DNA of 64,000 bases from Streptomyces sp. S.PNR 29 (GTDB lineage: Bacteria; Actinomycetota; Actinomycetes; Streptomycetales; Streptomycetaceae). Positions 11,767-22,698 of the stretch are shown here, in pieces. How positions within the stretch are numbered: the first letter of the stretch is position 1; every line of letters starts with the position of its first letter. Below the pieces are notes generated by a model that saw nothing but the letters and a program-made list of their open reading frames with translations, did not search any database and was not told the DNA's origin. The DNA is taken from positions 186,001 through 250,000 of the forward strand of contig NZ_JANUQM010000010.1 of NCBI RefSeq assembly GCF_030386795.1, read 5' to 3'. A program made the position numbers and the translations under genes.

Positions 11767-12732
11767 TCACTGTTCTTCGCCCCGGCGCTGCACCAGGCGC
11801 CAGTTGATGATCGAGAAGAGGACGACGACGAGGAAGATGCCCCAGGCCACGGCAGCGCCGTAGCCGAAGTCGTTGTTGTCGAAGGTCTGCTGGAAGAAGT
11901 AGAGGACCATCGTCCGGCCCGCGTGGTCCGGGCCGCCGGAGAACGTCGAGTCGTTGGAGGTGTTCTGCAGCAGCACCTGCGGTTCGGAGAAGCTCTGCAG
12001 ACCCGTGACCGTCGAGACGACGAGCACGAACAGCAGCGTCGGCCGCAGCAGCGGCAGCGTCACCCGGAAGAACGTCTGCACCGGACCGGCGCCGTCGATG
12101 CGCGCCGCCTCGTACAGATCGCTCGGAATGGTCTGGAGCCCGGCGAGGAAGATGATCGCGTTGTAGCCGGTCCATTGCCAGGTCATCAGCGTAGCGATGG
12201 CGACCTTGATGCCCCACGGCGTGTTCAGCCATGCCACCTGGTCGAGCCCGACGGCCTGCGACAGCGCGTTGATCAGGCCGAAGTTGGTGGAGAACACCGA
12301 GCCGAAGATGATCGCGACGGCGACGACCGAGGTGACGTTCGGCAGGAAGTAGGCGAAGCGGTAGACGTTCTTGAAGCGGACCGCCGAGTTGAGCATCACG
12401 GCCGTGACCATCGCCAGGAAGATCATGGGGAAGGTGGCCATCGCCCAGATGACGAGGGTGTTCCCGATCGAGCTCCAGAAGTCGCTGTCGCTGAGCAGGT
12501 ACTGGTACTGCGTGAGGCCCGCGGACTCCATCGGGCCGAGGCCGTCCCAGCGGTGGAAGGACAGATGGAGCGAGAAGCCGACGGGGATCAGGCCGAAGAC
12601 GAGGAAGAGGAGGTAGAAGGGGGAGATCGCGGCGTAGAGGTGCCAGTACGTGCGCAGGCCCTTCCGCGGCCGCGCGGCGGGCGTGTCCACGGTGACCGCC
12701 GGGGGCTTCTCCACTGCGGGGGCGGTGGCCAT
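11767..12732 (-). CDS. ABC sugar importer permease, MalF type
   Basis: 321 residues from the ATG at 12732, which overlaps the stop of the binding-protein gene by one base (TGATG). A basic cytoplasmic tail (RPRKGLRTYWHLY) is followed by six membrane segments. The EAA loop is seen in YEAARIDGAGPVQTFFRVTL. Eleven bases separate it from the MalG-type gene. Together the two permeases and the lipoprotein upstream form a complete CUT1 importer apart from the ATPase. Confidence 0.94.
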   Translation of the reverse strand: MATAPAVEKPPAVTVDTPAARPRKGLRTYWHLYAAISPFYLLFLVFGLIPVGFSLHLSFHRWDGLGPMESAGLTQYQYLLSDSDFWSSIGNTLVIWAMATFPMIFLAMVTAVMLNSAVRFKNVYRFAYFLPNVTSVVAVAIIFGSVFSTNFGLINALSQAVGLDQVAWLNTPWGIKVAIATLMTWQWTGYNAIIFLAGLQTIPSDLYEAARIDGAGPVQTFFRVTLPLLRPTLLFVLVVSTVTGLQSFSEPQVLLQNTSNDSTFSGGPDHAGRTMVLYFFQQTFDNNDFGYGAAVAWGIFLVVVLFSIINWRLVQRRGEEQ

Positions 12733-14018
12733 CAGTAGCTCACCCCCAGGTGGTTCGCGATGCGCCGGCACTTGCTCATGGCGTCCTTCCAGGCCTGCTC
12801 CGGGTCCTTGCCGAGGACGCCGACGTTCTTGATCTCGTCCTTGACGGGCTGCCCGAGCGCCACGTCGAACGGGCTGTTGTAGGCGACCACGATCTTCTGC
12901 GCGGCGGGCCCGAAGACGTCCATCGTGACCTGCCCTCCGAAGAAGGGGTCCGGTTCGCGCAGCTGCTTCAGGCCGTACGAGGCGGGGATGGAGGGGAACA
13001 GGCCCGCGTCGACGTAGCCCTGGGCCTGGTTGTCCGCGTCGAGCATCCAGGCGATGATCTCGAAGGCCTTCTCGGGGTTCCGGCACGCCTTGGTGACCGA
13101 CAGGAACGAGCCGCCGTTGTTGGAGGGCCGCACGGGCATCTGGGCCACGCGCCACCTGCCCTTGGTCCTGGGCACGCCGTTCTTGATGTCGTTGGTGGCC
13201 CAGGAGGCGCCCAGCTGGCTCGGCAGCTTGCCGCCCTCGATCGCCGACAGCTGGTCCGGGGTGCCGCTGACGAGGTTCGAGACGATCCCCCGTCGCTTGG
13301 CCTCCACGGCGAGCGCCCAGGCGTGGCGTATGTGCTCCTGGTCGCCGATGAAGTGGCGGTCCTTGTCGACGTACCGCTTGCTGCCCTGCTGCACGACGTT
13401 CTCGAAGACGCTGCTGACATCGGTCAGCAGGCAGGTCCCCGGGATCCGCTTCTTCAGCTGCTCGCCGGCCGCGAAGAACGCCTCCCAGGTGTTCAGTTCC
13501 CTCGACACGTCGGCGGGCTCGTACGGCAGCCCCGCCTTGCGGAACACCTCGTACTGGTAGAGGTGCGCGACCGGGCCGCAGTCGATCGGGAATCCGATCA
13601 TCGACCCGTCGTCGGCGATGCCCTGGTCCCACTTCCAGGGCAGGTACCGGCTCCGGTACTTCTCCGCGCCCAGCGTCCGCAGGTCCACGAACTGGTCGGC
13701 GTTGGGCAGGTAGGAGGCCATGTCCTCGCCCTTGAGGCCCGCGATGTCCGGGACGTGGGCGCGGCCGGCCAAGGTGGTGATCAGCTTGGAGCGGTAGTAA
13801 CCGCCGATCTTGACGGCCCGGAGGTTCACCGTGCCGGCGTAGCGGGCCCTGGCCTTCGTCACGACCGTGTCGCCCAGACCGCCGTCCCAGTACCACAGGA
13901 CCATGTTCCGGCCGGTCGAGCCGGTGGGGACGGCACAGCCGGACGCCAGGCCTGCGAGCGTCGTGGCCGCCGTGCCGGCCAGACCCGCGCGCAGGAGGCC
14001 TCTTCGTGAGAGCCGCAC
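12732..14018 (-). CDS. Extracellular sugar-binding lipoprotein of ABC importer
   Basis: About 428 residues. The start is placed at the GTG at 14018 because it leads directly into the signal peptide (RLSRRGLLRAGLAG) and a lipobox LASGC near residue 29; a GTG nine bases upstream (14027) is an alternative. The twin arginine suggests Tat export before lipid attachment. The mature protein begins NMVLWYWDGGLGD, typical of CUT1 solute-binding proteins. It delivers an oligosaccharide to the two permeases encoded downstream. Neighbouring beta-galactosidase, mannosidase and fucosidase genes suggest a complex glycan fragment as ligand; this is inferred. Confidence 0.9.
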   Translation of the reverse strand: MRLSRRGLLRAGLAGTAATTLAGLASGCAVPTGSTGRNMVLWYWDGGLGDTVVTKARARYAGTVNLRAVKIGGYYRSKLITTLAGRAHVPDIAGLKGEDMASYLPNADQFVDLRTLGAEKYRSRYLPWKWDQGIADDGSMIGFPIDCGPVAHLYQYEVFRKAGLPYEPADVSRELNTWEAFFAAGEQLKKRIPGTCLLTDVSSVFENVVQQGSKRYVDKDRHFIGDQEHIRHAWALAVEAKRRGIVSNLVSGTPDQLSAIEGGKLPSQLGASWATNDIKNGVPRTKGRWRVAQMPVRPSNNGGSFLSVTKACRNPEKAFEIIAWMLDADNQAQGYVDAGLFPSIPASYGLKQLREPDPFFGGQVTMDVFGPAAQKIVVAYNSPFDVALGQPVKDEIKNVGVLGKDPEQAWKDAMSKCRRIANHLGVSY

Positions 14019-14065
14019 AGCTCCCACCGCCTTTCGGGTGTTCTCGAAACGTCGAATGTGGGGGG

Positions 14066-15127
14066 TCAGTACTGCCGTGCGGGAGGGGTCACGGGGGCGT
14101 ACCGCACGGGCGGGCCGGGATCCGCCGGGATGCGGTCCGCCAGGAAGCCGTACGCCCGCTTGAGGTCGGGGTCGGTCAGCGAGCGCCACCAGCGGTCGAC
14201 GCCGTACCAGCCGGGGGCGGCCGGCGCCCCTCCGTGGTGCCGGACCGACAGCCCGGCCGCCAGTACCGCGAACCGCAGCCGCTCCTGGAGCGGCCAGCCG
14301 CCGAGCGAGGCCGCGACGAAGCTCGCGCCGAAGACGTCCCCGGCACCCGTCGCGTCCAGGACGTCCACGTCGAGGGCGGGCACCTCCGCGTACTCGCCCG
14401 TCAGCTGGTCGACGGCGACCGCGCCGTCCCCGCCGCGCGTGACCACGGCCACCGGCACCAGCTCGGCCAGCGTGCCGAGCGCCGCGACCGCGCTGTCGGT
14501 GCGGGTGTAGGCCATCGCCTCCCTCTCGTTGGGGAGGAAGGCGTGGCACAGCGAGAGCTGCTCCAGGAGGTCGGTGGACCACTCCTGGGTGGGGTCCCAG
14601 CCGACGTCGGCGTAGATCCGCGTGCCGTTCGCGGCGGCCTTGGCGAGCCACGCGCGGGGCTGGGCCTCGATGTGGACCAGGGCGGTGCGCGCCTCGGGCG
14701 GGTCGCCCATCAGCGCGTCCTGGGAGTAGGGGGGTTCCTGGCCGTGGGTGACGAGGGCCCGGTCGTCGCCGTACGCCAGGGACACGGTGACCGGGGTGGC
14801 CCAGCCGTCCGCGACGCGGGAGAGCGAGAGGTCGACGTTCTCCTGGCCGGCGAGGATCTCCCGGCAGTGGGCGCCGTAGAAGTCGTCGCCGAAGACCGTG
14901 GCCAGGGAGGTCCTCAGGCCGAAGCGGGACGCGGCGACCGCGAGGTTGGCGATACCGCCGGGGCCGCAGCCCATGCCGGCCGTCCAGATCTCCTCGCCCG
15001 GCGTCGGCGGCCTGCCCAGGCCGGTGAGGACGAGGTCGTAGAAGAGCAGCCCGGTCAGCAGCACATCGGGCCGGTCGTCGTCCACGCGCGCAGTCCTCTC
15101 GTCGGGGAGAGCGTCAGAACTCTTCAT
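14066..15127 (-). CDS. PfkB-family carbohydrate kinase
   Basis: 353 residues. The N-terminal half has the glycine-rich sugar-binding region GMGCGPGGIANLAVAASRFG, and the C-terminal signature DVLDATGAGDVFGASFVAA contains the catalytic Asp and the anion hole. It phosphorylates a sugar or nucleoside with ATP in the cytoplasm. It is the first gene leftwards from a divergent promoter shared with a DeoR regulator, 48 bases before the binding-protein gene of the importer, so it likely acts on the imported sugar. The GH4 enzyme encoded divergently often uses phosphorylated sugars, which fits. Exact substrate unknown. Confidence 0.92.
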   Translation of the reverse strand: MKSSDALPDERTARVDDDRPDVLLTGLLFYDLVLTGLGRPPTPGEEIWTAGMGCGPGGIANLAVAASRFGLRTSLATVFGDDFYGAHCREILAGQENVDLSLSRVADGWATPVTVSLAYGDDRALVTHGQEPPYSQDALMGDPPEARTALVHIEAQPRAWLAKAAANGTRIYADVGWDPTQEWSTDLLEQLSLCHAFLPNEREAMAYTRTDSAVAALGTLAELVPVAVVTRGGDGAVAVDQLTGEYAEVPALDVDVLDATGAGDVFGASFVAASLGGWPLQERLRFAVLAAGLSVRHHGGAPAAPGWYGVDRWWRSLTDPDLKRAYGFLADRIPADPGPPVRYAPVTPPARQY

Positions 15128-15161
15128 TTCAGTGACGGGAATCGTTGCGCTGCTGCATGAG

Positions 15162-15177
15162 ATTGGTCAATACCTGA
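15162..15177. promoter_or_regulatory. DasR-like operator (dre) candidate in divergent promoter
   Basis: ATTGGTCAATACCTGA matches 10 of 16 positions of the remembered dre consensus ACTGGTCTAGACCACT and shares 12 of the first 13 bases with the better site in front of the chitinase (minus-strand reading at 24438-24453). It lies between the PfkB kinase and the DeoR gene. The common motif suggests control by the N-acetylglucosamine sensor DasR or a related GntR protein. Confidence 0.4.
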
Positions 15178-15206
15178 GCAGAAGTGAGCATGGAAATGAT
15201 TGAGCA
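15175..15206 (+). promoter_or_regulatory. Triple TGAGCA direct repeat, possible DeoR operator
   Basis: TGAGCA occurs at 15175-15180, 15185-15190 and 15201-15206, the last ending on the A of the DeoR start codon. Spacings are 10 and 16 bases. DeoR-family repressors commonly bind short direct repeats in their own divergent promoters, so this is a candidate autoregulatory operator. No experimental motif was available for comparison. Confidence 0.4.
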
Positions 15207-15991
15207 TGACGAGTACTGTTCACGTCGTGCTGGCAGAACGACGACACCAACTCATCCTGAGGGCCCTGCGCTCCGGCGGCGCGGCGGCCGTGACCGATCT
15301 CTCCGAGCAGCTGGGTGTGAGCCCCGCCACGGTCCGGCGTGACCTGGTCAAACTGGAGGAGGACGGCCTGCTCACCCGCGTGCACGGCGGCGCCGTGGCC
15401 GAGGAGGGCGACCAGCCCTTCGCCGAGGTCGCCGAGGTGCGCGTGCCCGAGAAGGACGCGATAGCCGTGCGCGCCGCGGAGATGATCACGGACGGCCAGT
15501 CGGTGCTGCTCGACATCGGGACCACCGCCTACCGGCTCGCTCGCCAGCTGCACGGCCGCCGCCTCACCGTGATCACCAGCAATCTGGTGGTCTACGAGGA
15601 GCTGGCCGACGACGAGGGCATCGAGCTGGTGCTGCTCGGCGGCATGGTCCGCCGCGAGTACCGCTCCCTGGTCGGCTTCCTCACCGAGGACAACCTGCGC
15701 CAGCTGCACGCCGACTGGCTCTTCCTCGGCACCAGCGGAGTGCGCCCGGGAGGGCAGGTGATGGACACGACGGTCGTCGAGGTGCCGGTCAAGCGGGCCA
15801 TGATCAAGGCCGGTGACACGGTCGTGCTCCTGGCCGACTCGGCGAAGTTCCCCGGTACGGGAATGGCGAAGGTCTGCGGTCCGGAGGACCTGGACGTGGT
15901 GGTGACGGACGCGACCGTGGACGCGGAGACGCGGTCCTCCCTGGAGGAGGCAGGCGTCGAGGTGGTCGTGGCGGGAAAGGTGCAAGCGTGA
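15206..15991 (+). CDS. DeoR-family transcriptional repressor
   Basis: 261 residues from the ATG at 15206; an in-frame TTG at 15200 and GTG codons at 15227 and beyond are alternatives, and no strong ribosome site decides. The N-terminal winged helix carries the family motif LGVSPATVRRDLVKLEEDGL followed by RVHGGAV; the C-terminal DeoR sensor domain has DIGTTAYRLAR, ITSNLVVYEEL and LLGGMVRREYRSL. Such proteins bind a phosphorylated sugar and repress nearby catabolic genes. It is divergent to the PfkB kinase and importer, and overlaps the GH4 gene by four bases (GTGA), so it probably controls both arms. Confidence 0.92.
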   Translation: MTSTVHVVLAERRHQLILRALRSGGAAAVTDLSEQLGVSPATVRRDLVKLEEDGLLTRVHGGAVAEEGDQPFAEVAEVRVPEKDAIAVRAAEMITDGQSVLLDIGTTAYRLARQLHGRRLTVITSNLVVYEELADDEGIELVLLGGMVRREYRSLVGFLTEDNLRQLHADWLFLGTSGVRPGGQVMDTTVVEVPVKRAMIKAGDTVVLLADSAKFPGTGMAKVCGPEDLDVVVTDATVDAETRSSLEEAGVEVVVAGKVQA

Positions 15992-17325
15992 AACTGACGA
16001 TTCTGGGCGGCGGCGGATTCCGGGTGCCGCTCGTGTACGGGGCGCTCCTCGGGGACCGCGCCGAGGGCCGCGTCACGCATGTCGTGCTGCACGACCTGGA
16101 CGCCCCGAGGCTGTCCGCGGTGACCCGGGTGCTCGCCGAGCAGGCCGCCGGCGTGCCCGACGCCCCCGAGGTCACGGCCACCACCGACCTCGACGAGGCC
16201 CTGCGCGGCGCCGACTTCGTGTTCTCCGCGATTCGCGTCGGCGGTCTTCAGGGCCGCGCGGACGACGAGCGGGTGGCCCTGGCGGAGGGTGTCCTCGGCC
16301 AGGAGACGGTCGGCGCGGGCGGCATCGCCTACGGCCTGCGGACCGTGCCGGTCGCCGTCGACATCGCCCAGCGGGTGGCCCGCCTGGCCCCCGACGCCTG
16401 GGTCATCAACTTCACCAACCCGGCGGGACTGGTCACCGAGGCCATGTCCCGCCACCTCGGCGACCGTGTCATCGGCATCTGCGACTCGCCGGTCGGCCTC
16501 GGCCGCCGTATCGCCCGCGTGCTCGGCGCCGACCCGGGGGACGCCTGGATCGACTACGTCGGCCTCAACCACCTCGGCTGGGTGCGCGGCCTGCGCGTCG
16601 CCGGGCGCGACGAGCTCCCGCGCCTGCTCGCCGACCCGGACCTGCTCGGCTCCTTCGAGGAGGGCAAGCTCTTCGGCGTCGACTGGCTGCAGTCCCTGGG
16701 CGCGATCCCGAACGAGTACCTGCACTACTACTACTTCAACCGTGAGGCCGTCCGCGCCTACCAGCAGGCCGAGCGGACCCGCGGCGCCTTCCTGCGCGAC
16801 CAGCAGGCCCGCTTCTACGAGGAGATGCGCGACCCGGACACGCCCGCCCTGGCGGCCTGGGACCGCACCCGCGCCGAGCGGGAGGCCACCTACATGGCCG
16901 AGAACCGTCAGAGCGCGGGCGCCGGCGAGCGCGACGCCGACGATCTCTCCGGCGGCTACGAGAAGGTCGCCCTCGCCCTGATGCGGGCCATCGCCCGCGA
17001 CGAGCGCACCACCCTCATCCTCAACGTCCGCAACCGCAGCACCCTCTCCGTGCTGGACTCCGAGGCCGTCATCGAGGTCCCCTGCCTGGTCGACGCCAAT
17101 GGCGCGCACCCGGTCGCCGTGGACCCGCTGCCCGACCACGCCACCGGCCTGGTCTGCGCGGTCAAGGCGGTCGAGCGCGAGGTGCTCGCCGCCGCCGGGT
17201 CCGGCTCCCGTACGACGGCCGTGAAGGCGTTCGCGCTGCACCCGCTCGTCGACTCCGTGAACGTCGCCCGCCGCCTCGTCGAGGGCTACACCGCCGTCCA
17301 CCCCGGCCTCGCCTACCTCAAGTAG
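15988..17325 (+). CDS. Family 4 glycoside hydrolase (6-phospho-beta-glucosidase type)
   Basis: 445 residues starting at the GTG that overlaps the DeoR stop. The NAD-binding glycine loop is TILGGGGFRVPL. Residues of the GH4 metal and catalytic site are visible in INFTNPAG, GICDSPVGLG (Cys ligand) and VGLNHLGWVRGL (His ligand). Family 4 enzymes use NAD and a divalent metal to cleave glycosides by oxidation and elimination, most often with phosphorylated sugars. With the PfkB kinase divergently encoded, it likely processes a phosphorylated disaccharide in the cytoplasm. Sub-specificity cannot be read from sequence alone. Confidence 0.92.
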   Translation: MKLTILGGGGFRVPLVYGALLGDRAEGRVTHVVLHDLDAPRLSAVTRVLAEQAAGVPDAPEVTATTDLDEALRGADFVFSAIRVGGLQGRADDERVALAEGVLGQETVGAGGIAYGLRTVPVAVDIAQRVARLAPDAWVINFTNPAGLVTEAMSRHLGDRVIGICDSPVGLGRRIARVLGADPGDAWIDYVGLNHLGWVRGLRVAGRDELPRLLADPDLLGSFEEGKLFGVDWLQSLGAIPNEYLHYYYFNREAVRAYQQAERTRGAFLRDQQARFYEEMRDPDTPALAAWDRTRAEREATYMAENRQSAGAGERDADDLSGGYEKVALALMRAIARDERTTLILNVRNRSTLSVLDSEAVIEVPCLVDANGAHPVAVDPLPDHATGLVCAVKAVEREVLAAAGSGSRTTAVKAFALHPLVDSVNVARRLVEGYTAVHPGLAYLK

Positions 17326-17347
17326 ACCTGTCAGGAGACCAAGTCCC

Positions 17348-20401
<3,054 letters not shown>

Positions 20402-20404
20402 CCC

Positions 20405-21655
20405 ATGCCCATGCAACCCTGGTTCACCGACGCCAAGTTCGGGATCTTCATCCACTGGGGCATCTACGCCGTCGACGGCGTCCAGGAGTCCTGGTCGTTC
20501 TACGACGACATCGTTCCCTACGACCAGTACATGTCCCAGCTCGACCGCTTCACGGCCTCCCGCTACGACCCGCGCGAGTGGGCGAAGCTCTTCGCGCGGG
20601 CCGGCGCCAAGTACGCCGTCCTGACCAGCCGTCACCACGACGGCGTCGCCCTGTGGGACACCGCTCACGGCGATCTGAACGTCGGCCGCGACCTGATCGC
20701 CGGGTATGCCGACGCCCTGCGCGAGCAGGGCCTCAAGGTCGGTCTCTACTACTCGCACTCGGACTGGAGCCACCCCGACTACGCCTCCACGCGCAAGCCG
20801 GGCCGACCGCCGGAGCTGGAGGACAACCGGTACTCGGAGGTCGCGGCCGAGGACGAGGACCTTCAGGCCTGGGAGCGGTTCATCGCCTACCGCGACGGCC
20901 AGATCCGCGAACTGGCCTCCCGCTACCGGCCCGACCTGATGTGGTTCGACGGCGAGTGGGACCGCAGCGAGGAGCAGTGGCGCATCCCCGAACTCGCCGC
21001 GCTCATCCGGTCCTACGTACCCGACGTCGTCTTCAACGCGCGGATGCTCAGCGAGGGCGACTACGCCACCCCGGAGCAGGGCGCCCCCGTCGTACCGCCC
21101 GAGGGTCCCTGGGAACTGTGCCTGACGATCAACGACTCCTGGGGCTTCCAGCACCACGACCACAACCACAAGTCGGTCGGCCAGCTGATCCGCTACTTCG
21201 CCGAGACGATCGGCGGTGGCGGCAACCTGCTGCTCAGCGTGGGGCCGCGGGAGGACGGCACGATCCCCGAGGAGCAGGCCGAGCGGCTGGAAGGGCTGGG
21301 CGACTGGATCGCCCGGCACGCGCAGGCCGTGTACGGCACCGTGCGCGGGCTGCCGGCGGGGCACCACTACGGCCCGAGCACCCTCTCGAAGGACCGCCGC
21401 ACGCTGTACCTGATCCTCTTCGACGCCCCGCGCGCCGAGATCAACGTCCGCGGGCTGCTCAGCACGGTCCGCCGGGTCACGGTGCTCGGCAGCGGCACGG
21501 AGCTCTCCCACCGGATCACCGGCGGCCTGCACGAGACACCCGGCATCCTCTGGATCGAGCCGCCGGCCGAGACCGACCTCGACCCGCATGCCACGGTGCT
21601 CGCCGTCGAACTGGACGGCGAACTTCAGCTGTACCGCGGCTCGGGCAGATTCTGA
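20405..21655 (+). CDS. Family 29 alpha-L-fucosidase
   Basis: 416 residues, cytoplasmic. The N-terminal catalytic barrel begins WFTDAKFGIFIHWGIY, contains SRHHDGVALWD, and the nucleophile Asp is in LMWFDGEWDRS. NLLLSVGPREDGTIP marks the barrel end and a beta-sandwich of about 80 residues follows. It removes alpha-linked fucose from glycan fragments. Three bases separate it from the mannosidase gene. With GH2, GH38 and GH4 enzymes this gives the activities needed for trimming a complex glycan such as an N-glycan core; the overall target is inferred. Confidence 0.94.
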   Translation: MPMQPWFTDAKFGIFIHWGIYAVDGVQESWSFYDDIVPYDQYMSQLDRFTASRYDPREWAKLFARAGAKYAVLTSRHHDGVALWDTAHGDLNVGRDLIAGYADALREQGLKVGLYYSHSDWSHPDYASTRKPGRPPELEDNRYSEVAAEDEDLQAWERFIAYRDGQIRELASRYRPDLMWFDGEWDRSEEQWRIPELAALIRSYVPDVVFNARMLSEGDYATPEQGAPVVPPEGPWELCLTINDSWGFQHHDHNHKSVGQLIRYFAETIGGGGNLLLSVGPREDGTIPEEQAERLEGLGDWIARHAQAVYGTVRGLPAGHHYGPSTLSKDRRTLYLILFDAPRAEINVRGLLSTVRRVTVLGSGTELSHRITGGLHETPGILWIEPPAETDLDPHATVLAVELDGELQLYRGSGRF

Positions 21656-21680
21656 CGCACTATCAAAAATACGGTAAATG

Positions 21681-21719
21681 CCCTGGTCACGAGCGGTTTG
21701 TGGACGCGCGTGACCAGGG
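21681..21719 (+). terminator. Hairpin between fucosidase and sulfotransferase genes
   Basis: An 11-bp perfect inverted repeat, CCCTGGTCACG (21681-21691) and CGTGACCAGGG (21709-21719), with a 17-base loop, sits 26 bases after the fucosidase stop. No T-run follows. It could be a factor-independent terminator of the Streptomyces kind, an mRNA 3' stabiliser, or an operator for the sulfotransferase gene. Confidence 0.5.
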
Positions 21720-21795
21720 TGCTTTCCCTGCGCGACACCTGAACGTCACCTTCCGCCACTGGGATTCCGACGGCACGGCGCGAGAGAAAGGTGTC

Positions 21796-22677
21796 ATGGT
21801 GCGAGACCCGCGAATGGCTGCGATCGGCAAGGGACTCAAGCGGCGCGGAAGGCTGGTGATGCAGGCCGTCAGCCCCCCGCGCCGGAACCTCGACGCGATC
21901 CCGGGCCCTCGGCAGAACACGGACACCTACACCGCGCCGCGGGCCCCGCGCCTGGTGGAGTCCCCGGTCTTCGTGCTGTCGTCGGTACGTTCCGGGTCCA
22001 CCCTCCTGCGCGTCCTGCTCAACAGCCACAGCCGTATCCGCGCCCCGCACGAGATGCACCTGCGCACCCTGCACGTCCACCTGTCCCGCGACTTCACCGC
22101 GGACGCCATGAAGGAGCTCCAGCTCGACAAGGAGGAACTGGAGCACGTGCTGTGGGACCGGGTGCTGCACCTGGAACTCACCCGCAGCGGCAAGGACGTC
22201 ATCGTCGACAAGACGCCGCCCAACACGCTCATCTGGCCCCGGCTGCGCCGATGTTGGCCGAACGCCCGCTACATCGTCCTGCTGCGCCACCCCGGCGCGG
22301 TCGTCATGTCCCTCACCGACCGTCGTACGGACCCCGACCACGAGGCCATCCGCGCCGAGGTCCTCGACTACGGCGAAAAGCTGGAGGAGGCCCGGCAGCG
22401 TCTCCCGAACGTGCAGGTGATCAGGTACGAGGACCTCACGGCCGATCCGGAGAAGGTGACCCGGGGTGTCTGCGACCACCTCGGCGTCCCCTGGGAGCCC
22501 GGCATGCTCGACTACGGCAGCAAGGACCACGGCACCTTCCGCCCCCAGCTGGGCGACTGGTCCAGCACCATCAGGTCCGGCCGCATCCAGACCGCCCGCA
22601 CGGCCGCACCGCACGTCGAACTCCCCCCGCGCCTCACCGAGTTGGCGAAGGCGTGGGGGTACCCGGAGGGGCCCTAG
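21796..22677 (+). CDS. PAPS-dependent sulfotransferase family protein
   Basis: 293 residues from the ATG at 21796, preceded by GAGAGAAAGG. The 5'-phosphosulfate loop is seen in FVLSSVRSGSTLLRVLL and the 3'-phosphate binding region in YIVLLRHPGAVVMSLTD; VIRYEDLTADPEKV is a further family hallmark. Sulfotransferases move sulfate from PAPS to a hydroxyl or amine of a metabolite or glycan. It follows the glycosidase genes but is separated by 140 bases with a hairpin, so it may have its own promoter. Acceptor unknown. A long upstream extension of the frame lies inside the fucosidase gene and is not coding. Confidence 0.88.
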   Translation: MVRDPRMAAIGKGLKRRGRLVMQAVSPPRRNLDAIPGPRQNTDTYTAPRAPRLVESPVFVLSSVRSGSTLLRVLLNSHSRIRAPHEMHLRTLHVHLSRDFTADAMKELQLDKEELEHVLWDRVLHLELTRSGKDVIVDKTPPNTLIWPRLRRCWPNARYIVLLRHPGAVVMSLTDRRTDPDHEAIRAEVLDYGEKLEEARQRLPNVQVIRYEDLTADPEKVTRGVCDHLGVPWEPGMLDYGSKDHGTFRPQLGDWSSTIRSGRIQTARTAAPHVELPPRLTELAKAWGYPEGP

Positions 22678-22690
22678 GTACCCCCACGCC
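22650..22690. terminator. Bidirectional terminator between convergent genes
   Basis: A perfect 14-bp inverted repeat, GGCGTGGGGGTACC (22650-22663) and GGTACCCCCACGCC (22677-22690), with a 13-base loop. The left arm encodes the C-terminal residues of the sulfotransferase and the stop codon (22675-22677) lies at the loop and right-arm edge. It sits between converging sulfotransferase and chitinase genes, so it can end transcription from both sides. Confidence 0.8.
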
Positions 22691-22698
22691 CCTGTGGG

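Noticed and set aside
20578..21795. Long 5' extension of the sulfotransferase frame
   Set aside because: It runs inside the fucosidase gene in a second frame; the ribosome site and family start are at 21796.
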